NCBI GenBank assembly: GCA_031551125.1
Contig: JAVBOB010000004.1
Coordinates: 1-64,000, forward strand
DNA from: JAIRNF01 sp031551125
GTDB lineage: Bacteria; Bacteroidota; Bacteroidia; Bacteroidales; UBA932
Direction: 5' to 3'
DNA length: 64,000 nucleotides
Position numbers and translations under genes: made by a program. The notes beneath the pieces were generated by a model. It was not told the DNA's origin and did no database searches. It saw only the letters and a program-made list of their open reading frames with translations. Shown here piece after piece: positions 35,018 to 43,656 of the stretch (the first letter of the stretch is position 1; every line of letters starts with the position of its first letter).

Positions 35018-35025
35018 CAAAGGTA
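35018..35025 (-). promoter_or_regulatory. -7 box for the AddB-like gene (TACCTTTG)
   Basis: The minus-strand TACCTTTG matches TAnnTTTG and ends 10 nt before the ATG, implying a near-leaderless message. The -33 region has no clear TTTG. Confidence 0.5.
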
Positions 35026-35120
35026 CTGATTTTAGGCTAAATTGAAATACTCTGATATATGCTTCTTCGGGGCATAGCTTTATAACCAATATAGCAAGCA
35101 ACCCGCTTCGGGGATGTAAA

Positions 35121-35155
35121 TTAAAAATAAAAAGGGAAAGCATTGTGCTTTCCCT
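35121..35155 (-). terminator. terminator of the RRM gene
   Basis: On the minus strand AGGGAAAGCA pairs with TGCTTTCCCT over a 3-nt loop and is followed by TTTTTATTTTTAA. It lies 26 nt after the RRM stop and is a clear intrinsic terminator. Confidence 0.88.
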
Positions 35156-35180
35156 AATCTTTCCAAAGAAATATATTGGC

Positions 35181-35471
35181 TTAGTACCGTCTCTTGTTGA
35201 ATCCGCCACCGCCGGGTCTTTTATTCTCCGTCTTGGGGCGGGCAACGTTAACGTTAATTACTTTTCCCTCGAATTCTGTACCGTTCAACGCGTCAATGGC
35301 TTTCTGTCCTTCTACATCGTTGGGCATTTCAACAAAACCGAAACCGCGAGATCTTCCGGTTTCTCTGTCTGTGATAATGTTAGCGGAAGTTACTTCTCCG
35401 TACTCTGCAAATAGCTCATGTAAGCTTTCGCTTACAGTTTTGTAGTTTAAGTTTGAAACGTAAATGTTCAT
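35181..35471 (-). CDS. RRM-type RNA-binding protein
   Basis: This 96-residue protein is one RNA-recognition motif plus a Gly/Arg tail. RNP2 is IYVSNL (3-8) and RNP1 is RGFGFVEM (about 42-49), both keeping the aromatic residues that stack on RNA. The tail GGGGFNKRRY is basic. Such small RRM proteins are abundant in Bacteroidota and Cyanobacteria and act as global RNA binders, perhaps filling the role of Hfq or cold-shock proteins. It is monocistronic with its own terminator. Targets are unknown. Confidence 0.92.
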   Translation of the reverse strand: MNIYVSNLNYKTVSESLHELFAEYGEVTSANIITDRETGRSRGFGFVEMPNDVEGQKAIDALNGTEFEGKVINVNVARPKTENKRPGGGGFNKRRY

Positions 35472-35541
35472 TGCCTTTTTGTTAGTGATTTGAATAATAG
35501 ATTGTCTTATTTTTTTGTGAATGATTTTTAGCCCTCAATGC

Positions 35542-36612
35542 CTATTTTTTTTGTGCAATATCGAACTCTTCTTTTAACTTAGCAATTACCTCTTTAACGC
35601 TAGTTATTCTTTCTGCCAAGTATGCGTTGGCTCCTGCAAATGCGTACCCTTTATTCATATTTCCTTTAGAAGCGTTGTAGAGCGCCTTGATGATACAGTA
35701 CGGACTTTTTTTATAGTCACAGGTCTTAATACAACCGAACGGACAATTAGTAGGTTTCTCATTACCTTCGTTCACGCTACGAATAAATTCGCTGTTGAAA
35801 GCGCGCCCCGGCATCCCTACAGGACTTTGGATAATCATCATGTCCTTTTGAGAAGAGTCTAGATACACCTGTTTAAATCCGGGAGAGGCGTCGCATTCGT
35901 GTGTAGTAATAAAAATACTTCCCATTTGTACTGCGTCCGCTCCAAGCTCCATAAATCGGAGCATGTCGTCTCCGTTTGAAATTCCTCCGGCAGCTACTAT
36001 GGGAATTACTTTTTTTTCACGGTACTGTTCTACAATAGCCTTAACTTCCGGAACTAAATTCTCTAATGAGTATTTTGCATCCTCAATTTGCTCCTTGCTA
36101 AATCCAAGATGGCCACCGGCCTTAGGCCCTTCTACCACAATAAGGTCAGGGAGGTAGTTGTAGTTAGTCATCCATTTTTCGCAAATTATTTTTGCTGCAC
36201 GCGCAGAAGAAACAATAGGTGCGAGACGTGTTGTACTATTTTCAGTTAAGTATGACGGCAAGTCTAACGGAAGCCCGGCTCCGGAAAATATTATGTCAGC
36301 TTTTTCTTCTATAGCTGTACGTGCCATATCAGCAAAATTTGATAAGGCAACCATAATATTTACTCCAATTATACCCTTGGTTTTTTCTCGAGCTTTACGC
36401 AGTTCCTCTTTGAGCCCCCAAATACAATTTTTTAAGTAGCCTCCAGAGGGCTGATTATGCAATAATCCTAATCCGGCACATGATATAACCCCAATACCAC
36501 CTTCATTGGCTACCGCCGAGGCTAACTCTGAAAGAGAAACCCCAACGCCCATACCACCCTGAATAATAGGAAGTTTAATTTCTGTGTTCCCGATAAAAAA
36601 CGACTTCATCAT
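35542..36612 (-). CDS. nitronate monooxygenase / FabK-like flavoprotein
   Basis: This 356-residue FMN-dependent TIM-barrel protein belongs to the 2-nitropropane dioxygenase/FabK superfamily. The N-terminal LPIIQGGMGVGVSLSELA is diagnostic. Phosphate-binding and active-site segments follow as VEGPKAGGHLG, IPIVAAGGI and GADAVQMGS, with His in AGGH. An unusual Cys-rich patch, NCPFGCIKTCDYKKSPYC, near residue 290 is not part of the core fold and could bind a metal or cluster. Members oxidise nitronates or reduce enoyl-ACP; which one applies is not clear, and no fatty-acid genes are adjacent. Confidence 0.8.
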   Translation of the reverse strand: MMKSFFIGNTEIKLPIIQGGMGVGVSLSELASAVANEGGIGVISCAGLGLLHNQPSGGYLKNCIWGLKEELRKAREKTKGIIGVNIMVALSNFADMARTAIEEKADIIFSGAGLPLDLPSYLTENSTTRLAPIVSSARAAKIICEKWMTNYNYLPDLIVVEGPKAGGHLGFSKEQIEDAKYSLENLVPEVKAIVEQYREKKVIPIVAAGGISNGDDMLRFMELGADAVQMGSIFITTHECDASPGFKQVYLDSSQKDMMIIQSPVGMPGRAFNSEFIRSVNEGNEKPTNCPFGCIKTCDYKKSPYCIIKALYNASKGNMNKGYAFAGANAYLAERITSVKEVIAKLKEEFDIAQKK

Positions 36613-37029
36613 ATTTACAGCAAAATGTTACAATAGGGCTATTACACCCTAGCTGTTATTAAGTACTTCAAACAAAAAAGTTGATTTTGATGTCGACTTT
36701 GACGATGAGAAGCTTCACCATACATAAGGTAAAACAAAGCATTGTTAAGAAAGATTCAATACAAACTTGATTATTCGGTTACAAAGCTACATAATTATTT
36801 CGGATTATTTATTGCTATTGGAAGTATTAAGATTGTATAACCAATATGATGCATATTATTAGGGAAATTTATGACAATGGCAAATAGAGGTAAGTGGCAA
36901 AATATGAGAGAAATAGTTAGTTAAGCAGTCGCTGTTTTGCTTGTATTGCGAACTTATAGGCAGATTCCTCTGTTGTAAGCGGATAAGACGGTTTTCTGTT
37001 TTTGTGTAGTTTTGCGAAAAATATATATT
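36613..37029. other. long intergenic region with divergent promoter boxes
   Basis: About 400 A+T-rich bases hold no gene. Two candidate -7 boxes point outward: CAAAGCTA at 36782-36789 (TAGCTTTG on the minus strand, for the NMO-like gene) and TAGTTTTG at 37007-37014 (for the SemiSWEET gene, ATG 16 nt later). Neither has a clear -33. Nothing else is recognisable. Confidence 0.5.
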
Positions 37030-37341
37030 ATGATAGAAATAATCGGCTATGCTGCAGCTGCCTGCACAACCATTTCGTTTTTTCCCCAGCTATACCTGGT
37101 GGTAAAAACGCGAGATACCCGTTCCATATCGTTATCTATGTATTTAATATTCACGCTTGGAATACTGTTTTGGTTGATGTATGGGATATATATTACGAGT
37201 TGGCCAATTATATTGGCTAACGCCATAACGTTTGTATCGGCAGCAGGTATTTTGATGTTTAAGCTGAAAAACTATAAAGCTGATTTAGCAGCAGAGCGTA
37301 AGCTGGTTGCCAATAAAATACATGATGGTAATGAAAGGTAG
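37030..37341 (+). CDS. SemiSWEET sugar transporter
   Basis: This 103-residue membrane protein has a single three-helix PQ-loop bundle: IGYAAAACTTISFFPQLYLV, MYLIFTLGILFWLMYGIYI and WPIILANAITFVSAAGILMF. The conserved FFPQ followed by KTRDTRSIS is the SemiSWEET signature. Two copies dimerise to form a passive sugar carrier in the inner membrane. I start at the ATG at 37030; the earlier TTG lies inside the -7 box. The end overlaps the next gene by about 20 nt. The substrate is unknown. Confidence 0.88.
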   Translation: MIEIIGYAAAACTTISFFPQLYLVVKTRDTRSISLSMYLIFTLGILFWLMYGIYITSWPIILANAITFVSAAGILMFKLKNYKADLAAERKLVANKIHDGNER

Positions 37342-38119
37342 CAACGCTCGTCTTACGTTTTTAGGTACAGGAACTTCTCAGGGTGTTCCCGTAATTGCTT
37401 GTCCTTGCGCAGTATGTCATTCTGCAGATGTGCGTGATAAGCGTTTGCGTACCTCTGCAATGCTGGAGTTAAACGGAAAGGTTATACTATTTGATGCCGG
37501 TCCTGATTTTCGGCAACAGCTGTTACGTGAAGATGTGCAACGGCTTGATGCTATTTTGCTTACCCACGAACATAAAGACCATACGGCCGGAATAGATGAT
37601 GTGCGTGCCTTTAACTACGTAATGGGTACTCCGGTTGAAATATATGGGGAGGAACGGGTGTGCCGTTCATTGCGTAATGAGTTTGCCTATGCCTTTAGTG
37701 ATGACAAATATCCGGGTGTGCCCGAAATAAATCTGCATATTATAACGGATAGCCCTTTTGTAGCGGCGGGAGTAGAGGTTACACCCATTCGGTTTATGCA
37801 CCTCAATCTTCCTATATATGGATTCCGAATAGGCCGCTTTGCATACTTAACCGATGTAAACTATATTCCCGAAGAATCGTGGAGCTTGCTGGAGGGGGTA
37901 GATGTATTGGTAATAAACGCGCTAAGAAAAGAAAAGCATCTTTCACACTTTAATCTGGAAGAGGCGTTGGCGGTTATTGCTCAGCTCCGCCCCAAAGCAG
38001 CCTACCTTACTCACCTATCGCATCAAATGGGCTTCTATGAAGAGGTGCAAAAAGAGCTGCCTCCGAACGTTTACCTTGCTTATGATAGGTTGCAGGTAGA
38101 TTTAAGTGGATGTATTTAG
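37322..38119 (+). CDS. MBL-fold metallo-hydrolase, PhnP-like
   Basis: This metallo-beta-lactamase-fold hydrolase of about 265 residues begins with LTFLGTGTSQGVP, the start seen in PhnP/RNase Z-like phosphodiesterases. Metal ligands are visible in LLTHEHKDHTAGIDD (HxHxDH), FMHLNL, YLTDVN and near the end LTHLSHQMG. An inserted Cys-x-Cys-x2-Cys (CPCAVCHS) near residue 28 resembles the extra zinc site of PhnP. Several ATGs (37322, 37325, 37331) are possible; all overlap the SemiSWEET gene, so the two are coupled. A phosphodiester substrate is likely but unspecified. Confidence 0.85.
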   Translation: MMVMKGSNARLTFLGTGTSQGVPVIACPCAVCHSADVRDKRLRTSAMLELNGKVILFDAGPDFRQQLLREDVQRLDAILLTHEHKDHTAGIDDVRAFNYVMGTPVEIYGEERVCRSLRNEFAYAFSDDKYPGVPEINLHIITDSPFVAAGVEVTPIRFMHLNLPIYGFRIGRFAYLTDVNYIPEESWSLLEGVDVLVINALRKEKHLSHFNLEEALAVIAQLRPKAAYLTHLSHQMGFYEEVQKELPPNVYLAYDRLQVDLSGCI

Positions 38120-38127
38120 TAAAACTT

Positions 38128-38275
38128 CATTGCGAGCGAAGCGAAGTAATCTGTACGTTAAGAGTGAAGGGTTAGGCGTTAAGCGAGTTCGTATCTTAAG
38201 ATGTAATAATGCCTTACCACAAGTGAAGCGAAGTAATCTCATTAAATCAAGAGATTGCTTCGCTCGCAATAACGC
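38128..38275. repeat. CGTCATTGCGAG palindromic repeat, expanded copy
   Basis: The left end is CATTGCGAGCGAAGCGAAGT and the right end is GATTGCTTCGCTCGCAATAA. In between is extra sequence with a third partial copy (GTGAAGCGAAGTAATCTCAT) and a GTTAAG-type word repeat. It fills the gap between convergent genes. Confidence 0.75.
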
Positions 38276-38326
38276 TATTTGTATTAGGTGTTCGCTTAAC
38301 ATCTAACGCATCACCCTTTACGTAGC

Positions 38327-39043
38327 TTACATTTCCATGTAGTGCTTTTTATCCGGCTCGCTGAAATGCTCAATGGCATAACGTAGCGCAATACGAGGCA
38401 TAGTGGGAGCATACTTATCAAGGAATTGCTTTTCGATGGCCTCATCACGTTTACCAACTTCGCGCAACATCCAGCCAATTGATTTGTGGATAAGCTCATG
38501 TGTGCCATCCATCAGCATTTCCGATATGGCAAACGTATCCTCAAACTGGTTTTGCTTAATAAAGTAGAAGGTGGATAGTATGGCAATACGTTGTTTCCAT
38601 AAGTGGTTGGCCGCAGCCAGCTCGTATAGCAGGCTCTTATCCTTATCGAACAAATATTTGCCCAGAATGGTGGGTGCAGAGGTATCTACCAAATCCCAGT
38701 TATTTACAGCATCAATATTTTTTAGGTAACATTGCACAATTGCTTCCCGTTTTTTAGTGTCTTTGGTTTTATCCATTTTGCTTACCAGCATAAGCAGTGC
38801 TGTTAACCGCACCTCATGGTAAACCGACTCCAGCAAATGGCTTATACCCCCTAATGTTATATCGGCATAGTATTTTTTTGCAATAGTACGTTGGTTTGGA
38901 ACCGTAATACCCAGAAACTTATCGCCTTCTGCATACTCGCCTTTGCGAGTTTTAAAGAAGCCCTTTAGGTGTTTAGCCTTGTCTTTGTCTGCAAGCGCTT
39001 GTAGCTCCTTTTTTACTAGTATCGGAATTTGTGTTGCATCCAT
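38327..39043 (-). CDS. DNA alkylation repair glycosylase, AlkD-like
   Basis: This 238-residue all-helical HEAT-repeat protein matches the AlkD family, which excises N3- and N7-alkylpurines without flipping the base. The N-terminal GDKFLGITVPNQRTIAKKYY and the central NNWDLVDTSAPTILGKYL carry the conserved Trp and Asp that contact the lesion. LWKQRIAILSTFYFIK supplies the conserved Arg, and IHKSIGWMLREVGKRD closes the family pattern. Length is normal. It is convergent with the metallo-hydrolase gene across a palindromic repeat. Confidence 0.9.
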   Translation of the reverse strand: MDATQIPILVKKELQALADKDKAKHLKGFFKTRKGEYAEGDKFLGITVPNQRTIAKKYYADITLGGISHLLESVYHEVRLTALLMLVSKMDKTKDTKKREAIVQCYLKNIDAVNNWDLVDTSAPTILGKYLFDKDKSLLYELAAANHLWKQRIAILSTFYFIKQNQFEDTFAISEMLMDGTHELIHKSIGWMLREVGKRDEAIEKQFLDKYAPTMPRIALRYAIEHFSEPDKKHYMEM

Positions 39044-39343
39044 AAGTCATAAATTTGAAGTAAAGGTACAACTTTTTTACGTATTAACTTGAAAAAGACG
39101 ATTAATAACATCGTCGCTTTTTACCATCAGCCAAAATAATCAACAAAAATGACCGTATCTTGTTCTACCCCTCAATTTATATCAGTAAAAAACTTTTGCT
39201 CAATGATCTGCATAATTGGTTGATTATCTTCAATAAATAAATGAGTGCCTGTTTTGTTCGACGGCATAGGGCATGTTTCTTCGAACAAATATTACATCCA
39301 TGTGTTAAGCTAGTGTATGTATAATTTAACATAGAAAATAACG
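39044..39343. other. intergenic region upstream of yceI
   Basis: No gene is seen. A hairpin-like AAAAAGACGAT ... ATCGTCGCTTTTT lies at about 39092-39118. An inverted pair TTTGTTCG (39253-39260) and CGAACAAA (39282-39289) stands 55 bases before the yceI start and could be a regulator site. Confidence 0.4.
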
Positions 39344-39922
39344 ATGAAAAAGATAAAGCTATTTTTTATTACCCTTTTAGCCTTGAGCTCAAACGCCAGC
39401 CTATGTGCACAGACGTGGAAGTCTGATCCGGTACATTCGCAGCTGACGTTTACCATAAAACACTTGCTAATAAGTAATGTGAGTGGTGTTTTTGGCGATT
39501 TTAATATTATACTTACTGCAAATCGAGCCGATTTTAGTGATGCCGGTATTTTGTTAGCTGCTAAGGCTACCAGCGTAAATACCGGAGTTGATAAACGGGA
39601 CGGGCATTTAAGAAGTGCCGACTTTTTTGATGTGGACACATACCCTGATTTGACATACACTTCTACCAGCGTAGAGAAGTTAAGTTCTACCACTTATAAG
39701 GTTCATGGAAACCTTACTATGCACGGCATTACAAAGCCTGTTGAGCTAGAGGTGGAGCATGGTGGAACGATTACTAATTCTAAGAGTAAGAAAGAAGTGG
39801 CAGGCTTTAAAATAACGGCGCAGGTAAACCGTTCTGATTTTGGCATTGGCAGCGGGTTTGCTTCATCGGTTATCAGTGATGAAGTTCGAATTATTGCAAA
39901 TGTTGAAATGCAACAGCAGTAA
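39344..39922 (+). CDS. YceI-family periplasmic lipid-binding protein
   Basis: This 192-residue protein has a Sec signal (KLFFITLLALSSNASLCAQ) and a lipocalin-like YceI domain. The start WKSDPVHSQLTFTIKHLLIS, the segment VDKRDGHLRSADFFDVDTYP and NLTMHGITKPVELEVE are the family hallmarks. YceI proteins bind polyisoprenoids or fatty amides in a hydrophobic tunnel and are often stress-inducible; the ligand here is unknown. It is a single gene with a terminator-like palindrome behind it and an inverted repeat in front. Confidence 0.9.
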   Translation: MKKIKLFFITLLALSSNASLCAQTWKSDPVHSQLTFTIKHLLISNVSGVFGDFNIILTANRADFSDAGILLAAKATSVNTGVDKRDGHLRSADFFDVDTYPDLTYTSTSVEKLSSTTYKVHGNLTMHGITKPVELEVEHGGTITNSKSKKEVAGFKITAQVNRSDFGIGSGFASSVISDEVRIIANVEMQQQ

Positions 39923-39946
39923 CAATTTGAACAGTTGGCTATAAAT

Positions 39947-39993
39947 AATCACGTCAGCGCCACGCTTCGCTCGCACTGACGTGATTTGTTTTT
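39947..39993. terminator. palindromic terminator between yceI and queA
   Basis: AATCACGTCAG pairs perfectly with CTGACGTGATT and is followed by TGTTTTT. The loop, CCACGCTTCGCTCGCA, is the core of the CGTCATTGCGAG repeat. The dispersed repeat therefore appears to serve here as a terminator for the convergent pair. Confidence 0.7.
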
Positions 39994-40012
39994 AAGATGT
40001 GTTTTTTATCAA

Positions 40013-41230
40013 TCAGGGAAGCAGCAGCGAGCTGTCTCCGTAGCTGAGAAAACGAAAGTTATGGGTTAACGCATAGCTATACACCTTGCGCCAATCGTTA
40101 CCAATTAAAGCGGCGATAAGAAGCAACAGCGTACTTTGCGGTTGATGAAAGTTGGTGACTAATCCGCTAACCAGCTTAAACCTATAGCCGGGTACAATTA
40201 GGATAGACGTTTTGGCATTTAGCTCGTTTAATCTGTTGTTTTGCATGTAGCATTCAATAGCAGCCAGCGCAATGTCTGTATCTATTTCTTGTATAATATT
40301 TTCGTAAGGTTCCCATTGTTTTACCTCTAACGAATCGTTTGTTTGTTCAGCATTATTTTTTAGGTTAATGCCAATGTAGTATAGGCTCTCCAACGTTCGC
40401 ACAGATGTTGTTCCTACAGCAATAATTTTTCCACTTTTCCGCTTTGCTCGTATATGTTTTAGCGTTTCAAGCTTAATGGTGAAATGCTCACAGTGCATTT
40501 CATGCCCGTCGATGGTTTCCGCTTTTACCGGTTTAAACGTACCGGCACCAACGTGCAACGTTAGCTCCTCTCGCTCAATTCCTTTCTCTGATAGTAAGGC
40601 CAGTACTCGATCGCTAAAATGCAGTCCGGCAGTGGGAGCAGCAACAGAACCCTCATTTCTAGCATAAACGGTTTGGTAGCTTTGCTCATCTTGTTGTCCG
40701 GCTTCACGTTTTAAATACGGAGGTATAGGTAGCTGACCGCAAGCTTCCATAAGCTGACCGAATGTATGTGTGGTATTCCATAAGAAGCGAACGTTCACCG
40801 AGCCATCAATCAAACCGGTTTTTTTAGCCGTCAGCTTACCTTTTTGCTCTCCAATAGTGTAATTAAGCGATAAAATTTCCGATTTCCATTTTTTAAGATT
40901 ACCAACGGTACATTTCCACTCACATGCGCTGCTCGAAGCCAAAGCCTGTTCGGCAGTGTGAGGGGTTACCGGTTCTAAGCAAAATACTTCTATACGGGCT
41001 CCGCTTTCTTTTCTGAATATAAGCCGTGCATGTATCACTTTTGTGTTGTTAAACACTAGCAGTGAGGATATTGGGAGATGTTCTACTAGATTTACAAAGT
41101 TAGCTTCGCTAATAGCTCCGGAGCGGTATAGTAGTAGCTTCGATGCATCACGCTCATCTAATGGAAAGCGCGCAATCTTTTCATCGGGTAGCGAGTAGGT
41201 ATAGTTTGCTATGGGAATAGTCGGTTTCAC
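40013..41230 (-). CDS. queA: tRNA queuosine enzyme QueA
   Basis: QueA (SAM:tRNA ribosyltransferase-isomerase) transfers and rearranges the ribosyl part of SAM onto preQ1 in tRNA, giving epoxyqueuosine. The 405-residue protein has the family blocks LPDEKIARFPLDERDASKLL, LVFNNTKVIHARL, SVAAPTAGLHFSD, ELTLHVGAGTFKPV and TNFHQPQSTLLLL. The start is a GTG 18 nt downstream of the predicted transcription start; no in-frame ATG precedes the homology. It is about 50 residues longer than E. coli QueA, mostly from an insert after SVRTLESLY. The other queuosine genes are not in the window. Confidence 0.93.
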   Translation of the reverse strand: MKPTIPIANYTYSLPDEKIARFPLDERDASKLLLYRSGAISEANFVNLVEHLPISSLLVFNNTKVIHARLIFRKESGARIEVFCLEPVTPHTAEQALASSSACEWKCTVGNLKKWKSEILSLNYTIGEQKGKLTAKKTGLIDGSVNVRFLWNTTHTFGQLMEACGQLPIPPYLKREAGQQDEQSYQTVYARNEGSVAAPTAGLHFSDRVLALLSEKGIEREELTLHVGAGTFKPVKAETIDGHEMHCEHFTIKLETLKHIRAKRKSGKIIAVGTTSVRTLESLYYIGINLKNNAEQTNDSLEVKQWEPYENIIQEIDTDIALAAIECYMQNNRLNELNAKTSILIVPGYRFKLVSGLVTNFHQPQSTLLLLIAALIGNDWRKVYSYALTHNFRFLSYGDSSLLLP

Positions 41231-41252
41231 GTGTTTGTTCTTTTCGTCGCTG

Positions 41253-41260
41253 CAAAGCTA
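41253..41260 (-). promoter_or_regulatory. queA -7 box (TAGCTTTG)
   Basis: The minus-strand TAGCTTTG matches TAnnTTTG and supports the GTG start of queA with a short leader. A -33 element is not clear. Confidence 0.45.
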
Positions 41261-41311
41261 CACGAATTTTTAGTAGAAAAGGCTGTTGGTCTGTATTACT
41301 CACAAATTTGT

Positions 41312-41319
41312 TACATTTG
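41312..41319 (+). promoter_or_regulatory. -7 box (TACATTTG)
   Basis: TACATTTG matches TAnnTTTG and predicts a start near 41323, 15 nt before a 27-codon reading frame and about 120 nt before the FucI-like gene. Confidence 0.45.
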
Positions 41320-41337
41320 TATCGGTAAAAATAAAGA

Positions 41338-41421
41338 ATGACGAGGACGATATTGGGCAAGTTACTCTTTGTTTTAACGTTTATTTGTTCATCCTCAGCA
41401 ATAAACAAACCGGCTATATAA
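41338..41421 (+). CDS. 27-residue signal-like peptide, possible leader ORF
   Basis: ATG to TAA encodes MTRTILGKLLFVLTFICSSS plus AINKPAI: a basic start, a hydrophobic core and a small-residue end, which is signal-peptide-like. It sits just after a consensus -7 box and ends 24 nt before the FucI-like gene. It may be a leader peptide, a tiny secreted peptide, or the stub of a lost gene. Coding is unproven. Confidence 0.3.
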   Translation: MTRTILGKLLFVLTFICSSSAINKPAI

Positions 41422-41445
41422 GCTGTTTGTTTGCAAATATTGAAT

Positions 41446-42384
41446 ATGGAAAGTAAGATACGGGTAATGTTGTTGGCGCACGGTAATGCCGGCGACAGCA
41501 TATACAACAAAGGGAAGAAACATTTTCTTGATGTTTTTGAAAACACTAAAGTGGAATTTGTTACCAACGACCCTGATGTGTTGGTTTTTCTGAGTAAGAA
41601 CTCCTCATTAAATGCCGTTGAGCAGATACAAAAGAACGTTTTCCGGCACTATTTGATGATGGCTTCAGCAAGCGATAATGCTTATTCATCGGCTATTGAA
41701 GTAAAGGCTTGGATGAACCAGCATGGAGTAAGTTCCACTTTACTGGAATATGACTCACCCGAAACCAGCCGGCAAATATCCTATTTGTATGATATAAAGA
41801 ATGCGTTTGCCCGCATGAATAAAAAGCGAATATATGTGCCTCAGGAACAGATGAAGGAGCGAGTAGCATCAAATATTAATCCATTTTTACTAGAATCACG
41901 CTTTGGCATACAGCTGGGTTATAAAACCGTAGAAAATCCGGAGGAGATAGATAGCGACCTCTGCTATGGTGATGTATGCAGTATGGTGGGTATGTTACTG
42001 GTAAATGAAGTATGCAAACAGCTACCGCGCGTTGCCGAAGTGGTTAAGCTTACTGCTCCTACCATTACGTTTGAATCGTGCGAAGCTTCGTCCATACTTG
42101 CCGATTGTTGCGGACTTAAAGCCAACAACCTTGATACGCTGCAAGGTACAGATGAGTTTACCTTATTTAGGTTTGACAATACGCTTACAAAGGCTTTTGC
42201 AACCTTGGCTACACTTAAAAAGCGTTCTGCTAACGGTTTTGCACTAGAGCTGAAGCTTACGCCTTCTGCGCTTAGCTATTTTACCGAAAACCCTTTAGGT
42301 AATCACCATCTTATTCTATCGGGCAACCATGTGCAGAAGTTAGAGTTGGCATGTATGCTCAAAAAAATAGCAGCTATTGCTTAA
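41446..42384 (+). CDS. unknown protein, possibly FucI/AraA-fold
   Basis: I start at the ATG at 41446 (312 residues); the frame upstream uses TTG in the leader. No family is certain. The pattern of an N-terminal Rossmann-like half is reminiscent of L-fucose/L-arabinose isomerase-like proteins, in which a small-residue segment (MASASDNAYSSAIEVKAW) precedes a helix and a strand. A C-terminal LSGNHVQKLELACMLKKI likewise recalls that fold. Metal-ligand residues of true isomerases are not evident, so catalysis is doubtful. There is no signal or membrane segment. It precedes an AAA ATPase and comB on the same strand. Confidence 0.45.
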   Translation: MESKIRVMLLAHGNAGDSIYNKGKKHFLDVFENTKVEFVTNDPDVLVFLSKNSSLNAVEQIQKNVFRHYLMMASASDNAYSSAIEVKAWMNQHGVSSTLLEYDSPETSRQISYLYDIKNAFARMNKKRIYVPQEQMKERVASNINPFLLESRFGIQLGYKTVENPEEIDSDLCYGDVCSMVGMLLVNEVCKQLPRVAEVVKLTAPTITFESCEASSILADCCGLKANNLDTLQGTDEFTLFRFDNTLTKAFATLATLKKRSANGFALELKLTPSALSYFTENPLGNHHLILSGNHVQKLELACMLKKIAAIA

Positions 42385-42432
42385 TAGTAAAACCATACAG
42401 ACCTAAAATCAATTACCACAGCATATACCCCA

Positions 42433-43563
42433 ATGGATTCACCGTTTATTTTTTCAAAAGAGGTTGCAGGAGATAGTTTCGTAGGAAGAAAAGAGGAGCT
42501 GGCATGGTTGGCTTCTAACATTGCCAATGCGCAACACACTGTGCTTATAGCACCCGATAGGTGGGGAAAAACCTCCCTTATCCGCATGGCTATTATTCAG
42601 GCTCAGAAGCAAAACTTTAACCTGAAAATATGTAACCTAAACCTGTTCAATATCCGTGACGAGTACGATTTTTATACGTTGTTTGCCGAAGAGCTGTTGA
42701 ATAGTGTTTCAGCTACCAGCAGCGATTGGGAAAATAACGTAAGCAGCTACCTTCCTAATGCTGCTCCCCGCGTATTGATTAACGAAAAGCAGCAAAATAC
42801 TATTCAGCTGGAATTTGATGAACAGCGTGTGAAGGATTATGTCGATGAAATATTAAACCTGCCTGTTCGTATTGCTGAGTCATCCAACTGCAAGATGATG
42901 ATTTGTTGTGAGGAGTTTCAGTATGTGAATGACATGGATGCTTCGCCCGATATGCTTGCAAGGCTGCGTAGTACATGGGAAAACCAACCGGGTGTGGGCT
43001 ATTTACTGAGTGGCGGAAAGAAGCATGCCATGAAGGAGCTGTTTGAAAATTCCGGAAACCCTTTCTACCAATTTGGTGAATCGCTTTATTTAAATACGCT
43101 TGATGAAATGCCGCTATGCGATTATATGATAAAAGCATTCTCTAAAAGCGGTAGGGTTATTGATAAGGAATTCTCCAGGAAAATTTGTAATCATGTAAAG
43201 TGCCAACCATACTACGTACAGCAGCTGGCACACTTGGTGTGGTTGAATACCAAAGGCTTTGTAAACGATCAAGCATACGATACAGCCTGCGAAGATTTAC
43301 TGAGCCATAACGCCCATTTTTTTCAGAAAGAGGTAGATGGGCTTAGCAACCCGCAAATCAGCTACCTGAAAGCGGTAGTTGATGGTGTTGACCGCTTTAC
43401 CTCGGCAGAGGTGCTTGCTGCCTATAAGCTCAACTCTTCGGCCAACGTAACCCGTGTTCGGGGTGCGCTTGAGAAAAAAGAAATACTCGAATTTGTAAAG
43501 AATAAACCCATTTTTTTAGATCCCGTATTTGAGCTGTGGTTTAGCCGGCGGTTTATGAGGTGA
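42433..43563 (+). CDS. AAA/STAND-type ATP-binding protein
   Basis: This 376-residue P-loop ATPase resembles the archaeal-ATPase/STAND group common in Bacteroidota. The N-terminal FVGRKEELAWL box precedes Walker A, APDRWGKTSL (about 39-48), the GPRRxGKTSL form with Asp in place of the first Arg. Walker B is MMICCEEFQYV with Glu-Glu. A sensor region (YLLSGGKKHAM) and a helical lid follow. The C-terminal 100 residues look like a winged helix (FTSAEVLAAYKLNSSANVTR) with a final FELWFSRR. The role is unknown; DNA- or protein-binding regulation is likely for this class. Confidence 0.78.
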   Translation: MDSPFIFSKEVAGDSFVGRKEELAWLASNIANAQHTVLIAPDRWGKTSLIRMAIIQAQKQNFNLKICNLNLFNIRDEYDFYTLFAEELLNSVSATSSDWENNVSSYLPNAAPRVLINEKQQNTIQLEFDEQRVKDYVDEILNLPVRIAESSNCKMMICCEEFQYVNDMDASPDMLARLRSTWENQPGVGYLLSGGKKHAMKELFENSGNPFYQFGESLYLNTLDEMPLCDYMIKAFSKSGRVIDKEFSRKICNHVKCQPYYVQQLAHLVWLNTKGFVNDQAYDTACEDLLSHNAHFFQKEVDGLSNPQISYLKAVVDGVDRFTSAEVLAAYKLNSSANVTRVRGALEKKEILEFVKNKPIFLDPVFELWFSRRFMR

Positions 43564-43569
43564 TTGAAT

Positions 43570-43642
43570 GATTATTGATTATTGAAAATTGAATATTGCT
43601 TTGAAATCGCTTGTTTTATTCAGTTTTCAATAATCAATAATC
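43570..43642. repeat. 19-bp A+T inverted repeat before comB
   Basis: GATTATTGATTATTGAAAA (43570-43588) and its exact reverse complement (43624-43642) flank 35 bases, ending 14 nt before the comB ATG. Built of TTGATTA words, it is partly simple sequence. It could terminate the ATPase transcript or fold over the comB leader. Confidence 0.7.
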
Positions 43643-43656
43643 AATAAAAAATTTTT

